Of a DNA stretch of 64,000 nt, positions 13,636-26,863 are shown in pieces (position 1 is the first letter of the stretch; each line of letters begins with the position of its first letter). The notes below the pieces were generated by a model, which had not been told where the DNA came from, made no database searches, and saw only the letters and a program-made list of their open reading frames with translations. This DNA is from Circinella minor (taxonomy: Eukaryota > Mucoromycota > Mucoromycetes > Mucorales > Lichtheimiaceae), in NCBI GenBank assembly GCA_016758965.1, contig JAEPRB010000149.1:37635-101634 (forward strand), in the 5' to 3' direction. The position numbers and the translations under genes are program-made.

Positions 13636-16600
13636 TTACAAAGTAAAGGTAGCAGATTGGCGGATATCACGGCTGCTAGCGCCAACATGGACCTTAAATT
13701 CACCATTGGCCAAAACCCAAGATTCGGAATCTTCATCATAGTAACTAAGATCGATGGTAGTAAATTCAAATTTAACCTTGGTCTTCTTACCAGCCTTTAA
13801 AAAGACCTTTTCAAAACCACGAAGTTGCTTAGGAGGAGCACCAACATCCTTGGGGAATTCAAGATAGGCTTGTGCAACTTCAGCGCCATCAATTTCTCCA
13901 GTGTTTGTAATTTCAATGCGAGCAGAAGCAATACCCTTCTTACTTTTTGCCTTGACCTTAAGTTTGGAATATTCAAAGGTACTGTATGAAAGACCATGAC
14001 CAAATGCAAAGAGAGGTTCGATATCATGGGCATCAAAGTGCTTGTATCCAACTTCAAGTTTTTCGGTATAGTCAACCTATAATATTTCAATTATTAAATA
14101 AAAAAAATTTCAACAAATAAAGTTATTTCATTAAAGCTTACGTTGAATTCAGTGTCAATGGTAGCACCATAATCTTCTTCGTTCTTTGCAATAGTGAAAG
14201 GAAGACGACCAGATGGGTTGACATCACCAAAAAGAACATCAGCAAGAGCATTACCGGATTCTTGGCCAGCAAGTCCAGGCCAAACAACAGCCTTAATATT
14301 TTCATGATCAATCCAGGGCATGAGAACAGCGCCAACAGCGTTAATGACCACAATAACATTTTCATTCGCGTCAGCTACTGCTTGAATCTATTGTTTTTTT
14401 TTAAAAAAAAAAAAAATTGTAAGTAATTCAAAGGGTAATACTGTTGATTATTATTTCTTAAAAAAAATGGAAAGAGAAAAATTAAGAAAAATTACCAGAT
14501 TGTCACCATTATGCCAGAGACTCATATTCTTACGGTCACCGACGTTTCCATCAATTTCAATATACTCTTCACCAGAGTCAGCCATGGCGAAAACAATAGC
14601 AACATCCGCTTCAGTTGCAACTTGTTTGGCAGTGTCGAGATCCCAATCATTAAATGTAGTTGTCACTTCAACATCATCGCCAGCGCGGTCAGTAATGCCA
14701 TCTACAGGAGTGATAAGATATGGGAAGTCTGTTGTTCCTGAACCCCAGCCCTAAAAATATGTTAAGAATATTTAAGTTAAGCCGTTTAAACTAGTTATTT
14801 ACTTGTTATTTAGGAAAATTGGTTCTATATTTACCATAGCAACTATTGATTTATTTGACGTTGGAAAAAATTGTAGTTAGTATTATGAGCAATACATAAA
14901 TGTGCAGAGAAAAACAGTAGTAAATAGGAAAACTTACGATGACCCTCTGCACAACTTTGATCAGGGCACCCGTTAAGACCTTGAGGGATTGGTCCAGCAT
15001 CACTACCGATCAATGCAATCTTCTTTGCATCTTTTGTGAGAGGAAGAATACCATCGTTTTCTAAAACGATAACAGCTGCAGCGCCAATGTCACGAGTGAT
15101 TTTGGCGTGTTCGTCAAGAGTAGGTACAATAACTTCTGGAGCATTTTCACGGTCCCAACTTTTGATAGCAACTGGTGGGAAGTCCTTGTCTTGACCCATC
15201 TGATATTGTAAAAAAAAAAAAAGGAAATTGAGTTCACATGATGCAATGATAAAAGCCAGAATTTATAAAAAGCAGTTATAATCCAATTTACCTTGTAATA
15301 AGCAGCAGCAATACGTTGTGCCATGTCGTCAACCTATTACCATAGTATAATTATGATATTACTAAAAATGAGTTCCTTTTTTTTCTTTTCTTTTTTTCGC
15401 TAAAAATAAAATTATTTATTTTACTTACCCGTTCTTCAGAAACTTTACCATCTTTGACAGCCTCTGTCAAATTGGCGCCCCACCAGGAGTAGCCGTCACC
15501 CATGACAATATCACCAGGCATTGTCATATCTAGACCAGCATTAGCTGAAGGTTCATTGGACATTTGAGCTCCCCTATAATATAATATTGGTAATACAAAC
15601 GATTAATATAATAAATTATAATATCACGACCACGACCTTCCTAAATAAAATAAAATTTATGCCTACCAGTCAGTCATAACAAGACCTCGGAAATTAAGCT
15701 GTTCCTTGAGCACAGTATTTAAGACGTATTCATCTTCACATGCCCATGTACCATCGAGTTGATTATATGAGCACATTACACCGCCAAGACCAGCTTCAAT
15801 CATACGAGCATAGGGCCATACATAAACTTCATTTAATGTACGATGATCGGCATTTGAAGATGACTGAACAAAATTGTGATCGGCTTTTGCGTTAGGATGA
15901 TTTTTTAAGATATTACAACTATCGACACCCGTTATGATATATTAGTGCTTACATTTTTTCGGTTTGTTTCTTGATTGTTAAGAATATAATGCTTGGGGAC
16001 GGCAATCTTCAAAAACAATAACATTACAAATTAAAAAATTGAAAATTCAAAAGCCCCTAATCATAACATAGATTGTCAAAAAAAAAAAAGAAACATACCA
16101 CATTTTGATTTTGGATGGCTTCCACAGTGAGGGCACCAGCAACACCTTGGAGGTATGGATCTTCACCGAAGCCTTCCCATCCTAGAGATTATGTATTAAA
16201 ACGTTTGATTATAGTTAATTTTATTGATCAAGCGTTAAACAATACATGAAATTTAGAAATTGAACATGTTAAATAATAGCCGTACCTCTTCCACCACGTG
16301 GAGAACGCATAATATCAACACAAGGACCAAGTGCCATGTTAACACCCTTTGCTCTGTATTCAACGCCCATATACTCGCCGCGTTTATAGAGCAAATCTTT
16401 GTCCCATGAAGCAGCAGCAGTGATACCAGATACACCAGCAGTAACATTGTCTGCCCATCTGATACCCAAAGGACCATCTTGAAGACACAATGAGGGAAAA
16501 TCTGGGTTTTTAGACTCGAAGGTCTGACCAACGCAAAGTGTTTTCTCCCAACCCTGTCCAGTAGCTAATCCAACCTTTTGCTCGATAGACATTTGTGATA

Positions 16601-16718
16601 CGAGTGCATTAGCTTTTTCGTGTGCTTCATCCCAGCTAAGAAGTTTTCCGGGTCTAGGTGCAGCCATCGCCACACTCACCAGGAGAGCGGCAGATGCGGA
16701 GAGAGAGAGAAGATGCAT
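13636..16718 (-). CDS. GH3 beta-glucosidase, copy 3
   Basis: Complete secreted GH3 beta-glucosidase of 721 aa. Exons: 16718-16286, 16181-16099, 16006-15953, 15863-15667, 15573-15429, 15333-15292, 15199-14938, microexon 14842-14835 (8 nt), 14750-14496, 14387-14142, 14076-13636; the sum is in frame. Signal peptide [19 protein letters not shown]. Motifs: [12 protein letters not shown], the nucleophile Asp in VMTDW, acid/base Glu in DSGEEY, C-terminal fibronectin III-like domain. Compared with copies 1 and 2 it lacks the intron after the DFPYLIT stretch and has an extra one in the C-terminal third (14143-14075). Family sure; precise substrate inferred. Confidence 0.95.
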
Positions 16719-18693
16719 TTTTTTCGTTTTTCACGTTTGCAAAAGTAAAAGAAAATTAATACTGTTAACATAGAACTCTTTTATTCTTTATATATACTTT
16801 TTCTTTACTGTTAGTCGTTACACACTCTATCTCCAAAAAGAAGTATTTTGACCGAATGTGCTTAGACTTGTTTTTAAACTTATCATGTAAGACGTTTCCC
16901 CAGCTTTCTTTTTTTCTCCTCTCCCCACCACTACCAAAAAGAAAAAGTGGTTTCTTGTTGTGTGTGTGAATTATAAAGTAGTTCCTTTTTCCCGTCATTT
17001 CATCACTCGACATTATAATAAAAAAAAAAAGCTTCTTTTTTTAGTGATTTCGCTAACACAACTGCTGAACTCAGGGTCGCTCACATTAATGTGGGCCCTT
17101 TTCGATTACATCCCTAAAGCCTGGGGAAAATTACGTTAACTTATACCAGTTTCTTCCAGTTTACCCACAAGTATTATACTTTGTGTGATTCCACTACTTC
17201 TAACTGATAACCTTTGTGTTAAGAAAAAGTTTTAGTATATACTAATACAATTAGCCTGCTTACGTGATAATTCAGGGTGTGTAAATCGTCAAACTTTACA
17301 TATAAAGAAAAAACTAACCCGCGTTATCCCAACGAATGATTTGATTTGTCGCAAGGATATTTATGCAGGAAATTGTCGAAGACTGTGTCTTCCATAGGTA
17401 GTCTACAACTTTGTATTTTTTTTCTTCTCATGAGAAGGCGCAGTTTCTTTACCACAATGCCTTAATTAGTAATTGTTACAACTACATTGAGTACTGGGAA
17501 CTGCCTTTGGTGGGTATACTTCACATTTCTTCACTTGGGAGTTATCAGAATAATCTAGCTTAACTTATACCATCCCTATTTTTTTCCTGCAATCTGACTT
17601 ACTAGTCGTAGCACCTACAGCTATATTTGTATAGTTCCTTCATTCACTATATTACGAGTTGTAAAAAACTTAGATATTCATTTTCGATCTCTTCTTTGTT
17701 TCTTCTGACTGGAAGAGTTTTACCAATATAGTATTCATATATTCGCATGCACACAAAATATATAGGTCACTTATTCCTAAATAGTGTTTATAATTCAATC
17801 CCCTCCCTCCGGGTTTTATTGAGTACAAATGGACCGCATAATTTTCTATTAGCAAATTAGTATCCCTTCTCTCAGGTGATTCTAGAATTTGGAATAATGT
17901 CTGACAATTTCCGCGCTCTTCCAGTATTTCATTCATGCAATCGTTAATGTAATACTATTGACTATTTATTAATATCACTTCTTCTTTAGGGTCTATCCGT
18001 TCAAAAAAAAATTTCAATTTTATAAATCGTACCATTTTTTTTATTTTACTTAATTGTCACTTAAAAGACCCATTCCATTATGTTGCTACTCCCTACTTTA
18101 TTTCCGCTCATTACGACGAAAATGAAAAATATAAATAATAATAAAAAAGTTTCCCAAAAGCATGTGATACACTATGACAACACACTGTAATATCGGAAAT
18201 TATCGCTGCTTTTTTTTTTTGCGTAACTAGCGGTGGCTGCATGGTTACACTTATAAACGAAAACACAGAAAGAACTGGTATATCATGTACCATAGTAATT
18301 TGGCTTTGATGTTTTTTTTAGAGTTTTGTACTCGATCACAAAATAACCAAAAGGAACTTTTTAACAAGTAAAAAAGGAAAGAACTACAGATTTTTCACAG
18401 AAGAATCCTGATTATGTACGTATATTCTCCTTTTATACCCTATTCTGGGTAACGATTAGATAATCTAAATTAAAATGGCTAGGTCACACTTCATAAAACA
18501 GTGAACAATAAATGTAAACAAATACACAAATAATCCATTATTACGACAGCGCTACTTTACTTCAAAAATAAAATAGAAAGAGATAGAGAAAGTATAGCAT
18601 TGACTTTTAGTGCTGTAGATAAAAATAAATATTTATTGAAGTATAATATATGTGTTTAATTAAAAAGAAGAAAAAATTTATAAAAAAAAATTA
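16719..18693. other. Intergenic DNA between GH3 copies 3 and 4
   Basis: About 2 kb without a recognisable gene. The 88-aa ORF at 17670-17936 and other small ORFs show no domain and no gene-like splice context. The DNA proximal to copy 3 is taken as its promoter. Confidence 0.5.
16787..16797 (-). promoter_or_regulatory. TATA-box candidate of GH3 copy 3
   Basis: TATATAAAG-type element about 70-80 nt upstream of the copy 3 start codon. Confidence 0.35.
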
Positions 18694-21600
18694 TTATTCA
18701 AGAGTGAACGATACTGAGTCACGAATATCACGACTACTTGCACCAACATGAACGGCAAATTCACCAGAAGGAATTACCCACGCTTTGGAGTCAGTGTCCC
18801 AAATACTAAGTTCAGTTTTACCAAGCTCAAATGTAACCTTCTCCTTGTTACCTGCTTTGAGGTGAATCTTTTCGAAGCCACGCAACTGCTTGGGTGGCTC
18901 TCCAGCGGATTCAGGGAATGAAATATAGAGTTGAGGTACTTCAGCACCATCAACACCTCCAGAGTTTGTTATTTCAACTGAAGCGGAAACAGAGACTTCG
19001 TCACCATTACCCTCAGTATTAAACTCAACCTTGGAATAGTCAAACTTGGTATATGAAAGACCAAAACCGAATGCAAATAATGGTTCAATGTCATGAGCAT
19101 CAAAATATCTGTATCCAATTTCGAGTTTTTCGGTATATTCCAGCTAAATAAAATAATTGGACAAATATCAATATTTTTTTCTCACACTTTCTGAAATGGC
19201 ATAATTTTTTTTATGGTAAGCTTACAACAGTTGCGTTGACAACGCGCACGTTGTAATCTTCTTCGTTACGTGCAATTGTGTAAGGAAGACGACCAGATGG
19301 ATTGACATCACCGAAAAGAACGTCAGCAAGGGAATTACCAGTTTCTTGACCAGGTACACCAGGCCATAAGACAGCCTAATCAAGTGAAAATGTCATAAAG
19401 AGAACAATATTAGCTCAAATAATTATACTAAAAAATTACTACTAATACAAAGTTCCTATTCATGAGCTTATTTTTTATTACCCGAACATGTGGATGGTCA
19501 ATCCATGGCATGAGGACCGGTCCCACAGAATGAATAATAACTACGACATTTTCGTGCGCATCAGCAACCGCTTGAATCTAGTTTTTAAGAATAACACCAT
19601 TAGCAACCCATGTTGTAATTTCGTAAATTTTAGAGTAAAAAAAATTATTACAAGGTTGTCACCGTTGTGCCACAAAGAGATATTATTACGATCACCAACA
19701 TTGCCATCAACAATAATATGCTCTTCACCGGAGTCAGCATTGGAGAATACGAGTGCAATATCAGCTTGTCGTGCCGTTTCAGCGGCTGCCTCTACATCCC
19801 AGTCCCAAAAGTTAGTAACTATTTCAACTTTATCACCGACACGATCTTGAATTCCTTGGTGAGGCTATGAACATTTATTATACCGTGATTAGTGTTAACA
19901 ATGATTAAATTAAGTATTTATAAAATAATGTTAAGTAAGAATATATGTACCGTAATAAGGTAAGGGAAATCTGCTGTTCCTGATCCCCATGCCTACATGA
20001 ATATAATTGAAAAATCAGGTATTAGATCACTGAGTAAATAACAAGTTATGCAGCTAATCTATACTTACCATTGCTGTATAATATATATAATCGATATATG
20101 GTTTATATTTTTTAGAAAAGAAAAAGTTAGCAAATATTTTCGTATACTTCCATACATTTTATTGAATTTTTATATTTTTGATTTGAATGTATGGTACATT
20201 ACCCAATCTATTATTGAATAAATACAATCTTTCGTTAATAAAAAATACAAGTTTACGAAAAAAAAAAATCAAAAAGTAGCTTGTACTACACTTACGTTCC
20301 GTTACTACAACCGCGGCTCACGCAAGAGTTTGGACCACTAAAAAATATGTTTAAAACCCGTACGGCACAAATAATTAGTGCCATTATTGTATATCAAATT
20401 GATTTTGGTTACTCTTAAACTTACTTTGGATCATCGCTTGCATCACTTCCAATAAGTCCCAATGTACCGATATTGTCTGCGTTCAATGGCAATATTCCAT
20501 CGTTCTTGAGTAGCACAGACGCAGCACCACCCATTGAACGAACCAACTTGTGATGGTCAGCTTGAACAAGAACCTCGGGAGCTTCTGTACGATTCACCAT
20601 ATTAACTGTAACTTCGGGATAATCCTTCTCTTGATGCATCTGAAAAAAAATTCATTAGCTTTGTGAATCATATAATGGTTATAATTAGATACTATCAGTA
20701 ATATTCACATACCTTATAGTATGTTGCCACAATACGTGCTGCCATGTCGGTTACCTATAATTGCATTAATTTAAAATGATGTACCACTAAGAAATACTTG
20801 AAAAAAATTATTAAAAATAAACTCATACGTACCCGTTCTTCAGTAACTTCGCCATTATGAACAGCGTCTGTCAAATTTTGGCCAAAGTAAGTATAATCGT
20901 CACCCATGATAATGTCACCCTATAATAAAACAATTAGTTTTTTTTAAAAAAATTGCCCTGATAAATATAAAATTGATTAATAAGATACGTACAGGCATGG
21001 TCATGTCAAGGCCAGCATTGACAGCTGGAGCAGTTGAGTGAGTAGCACCCCTAATGAAACAAACAATTATTTTTTTTCTTATTAATTATTCAATATAAAT
21101 TAACAAGAGATATAGATATTTTTGCTACATACCAATCAGTCATAACATAACCTTGGAAGCCAAGTTCACCTTTCAAAACAGTATTCATTATATAATCGTT
21201 TTCACAAGCCCAAATAGACTCGATCTGATTATATGAACACATGATCGCGCCTTAAAGTAATTATCAAATTAAAATGGTAAAATGTAGAATTAATATGAGT
21301 GAATTTGACTGCCACTTTTAGTTTATTATAATTATACAATGAAACTTACCAACTCCGGCTTCAACCATACGAGCATAAGGCCAGAGATAAATTTCATGGA
21401 ATGTACGCTCATCAACAGTTGAGGTAGACTATAAAATATAATTATTACGTTAGGTTATATGTTAGAAAAAAATTAAAAAAAAAAAGCTCAAAGTAACAAT
21501 TATTTACAATGTATTTTGATCTTTAATCAAAAGAAAAAACTTACAGCTTTACGATTTGTTTCTTGATTATTAAAAATATAATGCTTTCCTGTGGCAACCT

Positions 21601-22407
21601 ATATATTGTATTAAAATAGATTTAAAATGGTCATTACTACTGTTTGAAGAATAGCATACACATTTATAAGAGCCAGCAATAATAACTTACCACGCCTTCT
21701 TCTTGAATACCTAATACAGTCTCGGCACCAGCAACGCCCTGTAAATATGGGTCTTCACCGAATGCTTCCCATACTAAATATTATCCATCAAAACGTTTAA
21801 GTATAATTAATTTTAGTGATCAAGCGTTGAGTAATACATAAAATTTAGAGATCAAACAAATTAAACATAATCGTACTTCTTCCTGCATCTGGTGCACGTA
21901 AAATGTCGACCGATGGACCGAGTTGGACATGAATTCCTTTGCCTATTTTTGAAAAGAAAAAAAAAAGTAAACGAAAGAGCGTTAATTTTTTTGTTGACAT
22001 CTCGTAATAACAAATAAATATATTAAAATCTTATTACCTTTGAATTCGCGACCCATGTACCTGCCACGATCACGAATAGCTTCCTTGTCCCACGAAGAAG
22101 CAGCAGTAATACCAGCAACACCAGCTGTGATATTATCAGCGAATCGAATACCCAATGGACCATCTTGGAGACAGAGAGATGGGAAATCAGGTTCAGTGAT
22201 GGCATACGTATTACCAACACACTTTGTTCGCCGCCACTTGGTACCAGTAGTAATGTTAACCTTTTGCTCAAGACTCATCTGGCCAACCAAAGCATTTGCC
22301 TTTTGGTAAGCGGCATCCCATGTCAATGGTTCACTAGTAGTTGGAGCAGCTAAGCTACTACCGAGAAAAACGCTTGCTGTTAGCAAAAGCGAAGCTACTA
22401 AACGCAT
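18694..22407 (-). CDS. GH3 beta-glucosidase, copy 4 (intron-rich; one doubtful splice)
   Basis: Secreted GH3 beta-glucosidase with about 17 exons: 22407-22038, 21942-21877, 21773-21691, 21598-21545, 21428-21350, 21250-21133, 21050-20993, 20919-20833, 20754-20713, 20639-20425, 20337-20296, a microexon near 20070-20082, 19992-19951, 19864-19652, 19577-19482, 19375-19226, 19143-18694. Signal peptide [32 protein letters not shown], nucleophile Asp in VMTDW, acid/base Glu in DSGEEH, fibronectin III-like C-terminus. It carries several introns the other copies lack. Without the microexon the exons sum to 3n+2. The only AG-bounded microexon is 5 nt and leaves the frame broken, so either splicing is non-canonical or the copy is damaged. 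All catalytic motifs are otherwise intact. Confidence 0.88.
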
Positions 22408-25123
22408 GTTTATTGTATCGAGTTTCTTTTTTCTTGCGTCGTAATTGATTTACATTCGAAAATAAGGGGGATATTTATATCTGAACGGTTTTTTTTTGTT
22501 ATCAAGCCCATGATGAATCCGGTTAGTCCATTAAACTATAATCTTCAATTTTTTTCTCTCATTATCCTAATAATATTTAATACTAAGCAAAAGGTCGAAT
22601 ACGCCGCATAAAAAACGCATATGCTCTCCTATCCCCACTCATAATGTAATATGTTACCATGCTTTCTTCTAATTACTATAATTTTATGAAAGTGTTCAAA
22701 GGCCAGCTATCCCACAATTCTTTTTCTCAGCCCCCAGCCTTGTGTCTGAGAATTTTTCCAAATAGGTACATTTGACCTTTATTTATTTTTCTGTGCATTC
22801 GACTTGTATAACCAAACCCCGGATTTGTCCAAAACAATCGACCCGCGGCTTTCCCAAAGAATTGAAGTAATTTTTTTTGCATTTCTGGCCCTGAGTTAAC
22901 CTTACGTAAGGTTTTCCAAAAAGGGTTTTTTTTTCTCCATTCTAACTATAACTTTTACCTTAACGAAATGGTCAGAGTGAATTGAGCTAAACTTGGACAC
23001 TACTTTTAATTACATTTTATATTACCTTATGTTTTTCGAGAAAAAAGGAACATGCTTTATTTTCTTTTAATTACAAGATAGAAATAATTTTTTGTATTAT
23101 AAAACTTGGCGCATGGCCATAATCCAATTCCAAGAATCAATGATTTGTTTATGTAATTAAGTCTTGGGGAGCATTCGGAAAATAAATTAAAATGTCCCGT
23201 TTTTTCCACCACCTATTAAAAAAGACCTACAGATGATGACAAATCCTGTTCATCAGGATAATAAAAATGGAGGAAAAGATATCCAAGATCTCGGTACTAA
23301 TGATTTCCCGTTGGGTTTTGGATGTAGTACTTTAATGTGGGAAACATTAAAGTGATATTTTTTATTTGTAAAAAGGCTAACAATACCATATCAGCATGTA
23401 CAAACTGCAATACAATAAATGAGTAACGAAACGCAAAGTAATAATAATAATATAATAATAATAATAATAGTTTCAAAACAAATGATGTAAAGCTTGTAAT
23501 TTTTTGTATATGATATTTGAGCTTTTATTAATTAATATAAATGAACTTAATGGCCGATTATTAATTTTAATTATCAGAAATCTGCAATGTTAAATGAATG
23601 GTAATTTTTCAACAGCTAATTTTATTATAGCTGTTGCAAAAAAATACTACTATTACTTAATATCAATATTTTATTTGAAAGACAACAGCCATATATAATG
23701 GATTTTTTCTTATCATATACATAGAGCATGAAATAAAGATACAGCGCGAAAAAAGAATACCAATAAAAAATACAATAAGCTATACCGCACTATTGTTAAA
23801 ATATGATAATATGGAAATATAAAAAAATGGATTAATAAACTAAAATTAATTTTAGGAATCTAAATATTTAGCAGAAGGTTTTATACCACTGGATACATAA
23901 ACATCAATATATAGTTTATTATACACCACTTACAGTATATGGAATTACACAGCAAGTGACATAACTATGATGTGCTTGATTATTCCAAGTTGTACAAAGA
24001 ACTTCCCTTATAATTTTTTATATCCGCATACGCAGCTTTGTGAATTTTGCAATAGTACCTACATAATGTATCATTTCTTGATATAAATCTTTATAATAAT
24101 GATAACACATACTAGATTTATTTTGAAGCCGTTTATATTTTCTACACTTGTATTTAAACAAGCTACTCATATAATAAATAAGTTAACTTTGAAACAATTG
24201 GCATATATCTTTTATGAAACGACCTATATAGTCTCGTTTTTTTAAGTGATGAACAGGTATGTATTATATTGCTTGATCGCTGTTGAACAAGTAGAGCAAA
24301 ATTAACTTAATCTATTACTCTTAAATTGCTACGACTATTAAATAAACTTACTAGGAACGCGGCCGTCATGCTATGTATTATTACCAACACAATGAACCTT
24401 TAATTACTAGCTAGTAATTGGGGGTTAATAAGAAAAAAGGGATGATGTCTTAATTTTGCAAATACTGGATATCTCAGCCTTTAAATAAATACACACTAAT
24501 GAGTTAAAAAGAACAAAAAAGAAGCTAATCGAAAACTGATATGGCAAATCGCTGTGAGTATTATTCTCTTTTATATTGGAAGATGACATCTGCATTGAGA
24601 AGCATAATATCGATAAACTAACCATTTTTCAGCAATTATCTTAAAAACTATATCAGAAAAGATTATCATTGAATTGTAAATCGATAATATTGATGATTAT
24701 CTTTTTTCTTTTCAAAGTATTCTACTATACCAGATTAGAGAAGATTCCTTAATGGCTGCATATTGTGGGGATTTATAAAGTGACTCAGCGATACTACTTT
24801 AATATGTATATATTTTTACCATCTCTGGATGTAGTATCAATAATGATAACATATCTATCGCATCATTATTATTTTAATAAAGTATCTTTTCGGGTAACTG
24901 TTTTTTAAGCGAACCTTCATTAAGTTAATAATGATACCTTTTGCAGCAATAACATAATAAGTAGTAAGATCAAGTATCATCAAAGAAACTAAACTATCTG
25001 AAACACATCGCTTTTTTTTCAATCTCCTTTTCTCCAAGTTGAACAATTATAAAGCGAACGGGATTTTTATCCAGTTCCAGCAATTTCCCAGTTTAATTTT
25101 TCTACTTTTTGAAAGAAAACAAC
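22408..25123. other. Intergenic DNA
   Basis: About 2.7 kb between the divergently transcribed GH3 copy 4 and the ARMT1-like gene. AT-rich, with (TAA)n-type simple repeats around 23440-23470. No gene, RNA or mobile element recognised; short ORFs at 24425-25046 are not supported. Confidence 0.5.
22471..22480 (-). promoter_or_regulatory. TATA-box candidate of GH3 copy 4
   Basis: ATATAAATAT element about 65-75 nt upstream of the copy 4 start codon. Confidence 0.35.
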
Positions 25124-26650
25124 ATGGCAGCTATTAGCCCCAATAACCCACCATTTCCTGCTTACAGAGGCTCTGACAAAGGAAGCTTTGCTTGGGATAG
25201 TACGGTTCGAAGATGGCCCATTATTCTTGACAATGTCATTATAGATCTTGAAAAGGCAGTTGAAAAGTCAACTGATGAAGCCGCGCGTAAAGAAGGCAAA
25301 GCCATTTTGAACGCGATTGTGGACTTGAAGAACGAAATGGCTGCCGACAAAGCCCTTAGGTATTTCTTTTTTGTATTTTTGAAAATGAAAAAATAAAATA
25401 CCCACAATTTCATAATTCTATGTTTACTGATCAATGATACCGGGGATTTACTTTGTGCATGGTCAAAACCAATAGACCTATTGCTGATAAGGAGGATGAC
25501 ACCGCCGATTGGAATAGACACTTGGCCAATTATTTTTCTGGTACTACTTGGTTTAGCGGTACTTGGCTATTTATCGAATGTTATATGTATCGACGTCTTC
25601 ATGAACTTTTCAGAAACACGACATGCTGGAGACAATATGATCCATTCAACGAACAAAAGCTATCCACTTTTAAAGGTTCGCATAATTCGGTCTTTGATTT
25701 AGCCCGCAAGATGCCTACTTTAATTCAACCCATGACTGAAGAACAACAGGAGATTGTCTATGACGAATTAATTCAAATCTGTCTCTGGGGTAATGCTACA
25801 GATTTGAGTTTGTTGACCAACATGACTGAAGAAGATATCAAGAAATTGCAAGCAATTGAGAAGGATAAATTGGCAGAACAAAAGAAACGAATTTTGGTAG
25901 ATGATATCGAAAAACTTTGGGAAAAAATCAAGTCATTAAAGGGCGGTCGAGTTGATTTCATACTTGATAATTCAGGTATATATAAATATTTAATAATATT
26001 TATATGTTCAAACATATTCATTTTTGTTCTGTTTTTTAGGCTTTGAGGTGTACGTCGATCTTGTTTTGGCTGACTGGCTTTTACAATCCGGTAAAGCATC
26101 CAAAGTAGTATTTAACTGCAAGACCATTCCTTGGTTTGTCAGTGATGTAATGCCAAAGGACTTACCTATTCTTTTTGATTCTTGTCTCGATCGTAAGTTT
26201 TTCCCTGGTCATGAAAATCGTTCCGAAGAAGATTTTGAAGCACTTGAGACCTTGACCAAACGATGGAAATCTTATGTTGATGATGGCAAACTTATTGTTC
26301 GTGAACACAAGTTTTGGTGCTATGGTTTACCATACTGGTATCTCAAGTCAGAAGCACCCGAATTATTCGACGAACTTCGACAATCTGACCTTCTTATTTT
26401 TAAGGGTGATTTGAACTTTAGAAAGCTTTTGTTTGATTGCGACTGGCCTGTTACTACACCTTTTAAGACAGCTATTGGAAAAGAAATGGGAACCGAGTTC
26501 ACCAACATTGTTTCACTTCGTACTAACAAGGCAGACACTATTGTTGGTTTACGAGCAGGATTAAAAGAGGAATTAGAAAAAACCGTGACACCACTGGAAT
26601 GGCGTTGTAGTGGCAAGTATGCTGTTGTTCAATACAATAGTTGCCCCTAA
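25124..26650 (+). CDS. ARMT1/DUF89-type metal-dependent phosphatase
   Basis: Predicted 448-aa cytosolic protein of the DUF89 (damage-control phosphatase, ARMT1-like subfamily III) family, which removes phosphate from reactive sugar phosphates. Exons 25124-25359, 25476-25975, 26040-26650; the joins restore ALRPIADKEDD and DNSGFEVYVDL and the sum is in frame. The N-terminal helical domain is followed by the metal-site signature DNSGFE (about residue 243) and by KGDLNFRKL, both hallmarks of the fold. The start is the first ATG before the conserved PPFPAYRGSDKGSFAW stretch. Convergent with the RlpA-like gene, stops about 210 nt apart. Family call is strong; the in vivo substrate is not known from sequence. 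Confidence 0.9.
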
Positions 26651-26863
26651 AATATATATTCTTTTATGGCAAATTATGATATAGAGGATTTTTAGAGATT
26701 TGAAGTGTCAAATTATATATTAAGTTTATTATAATTATTATTTAAAAGAAAAAAATTGTATATAATATTTGGTACGGGAGTGGATACTATCGAAGAAAGG
26801 GGAGTTGTAATATTATGGTATATATATAAATATCGCACTTTGGTGTTGCTGAATAATCTTTTT

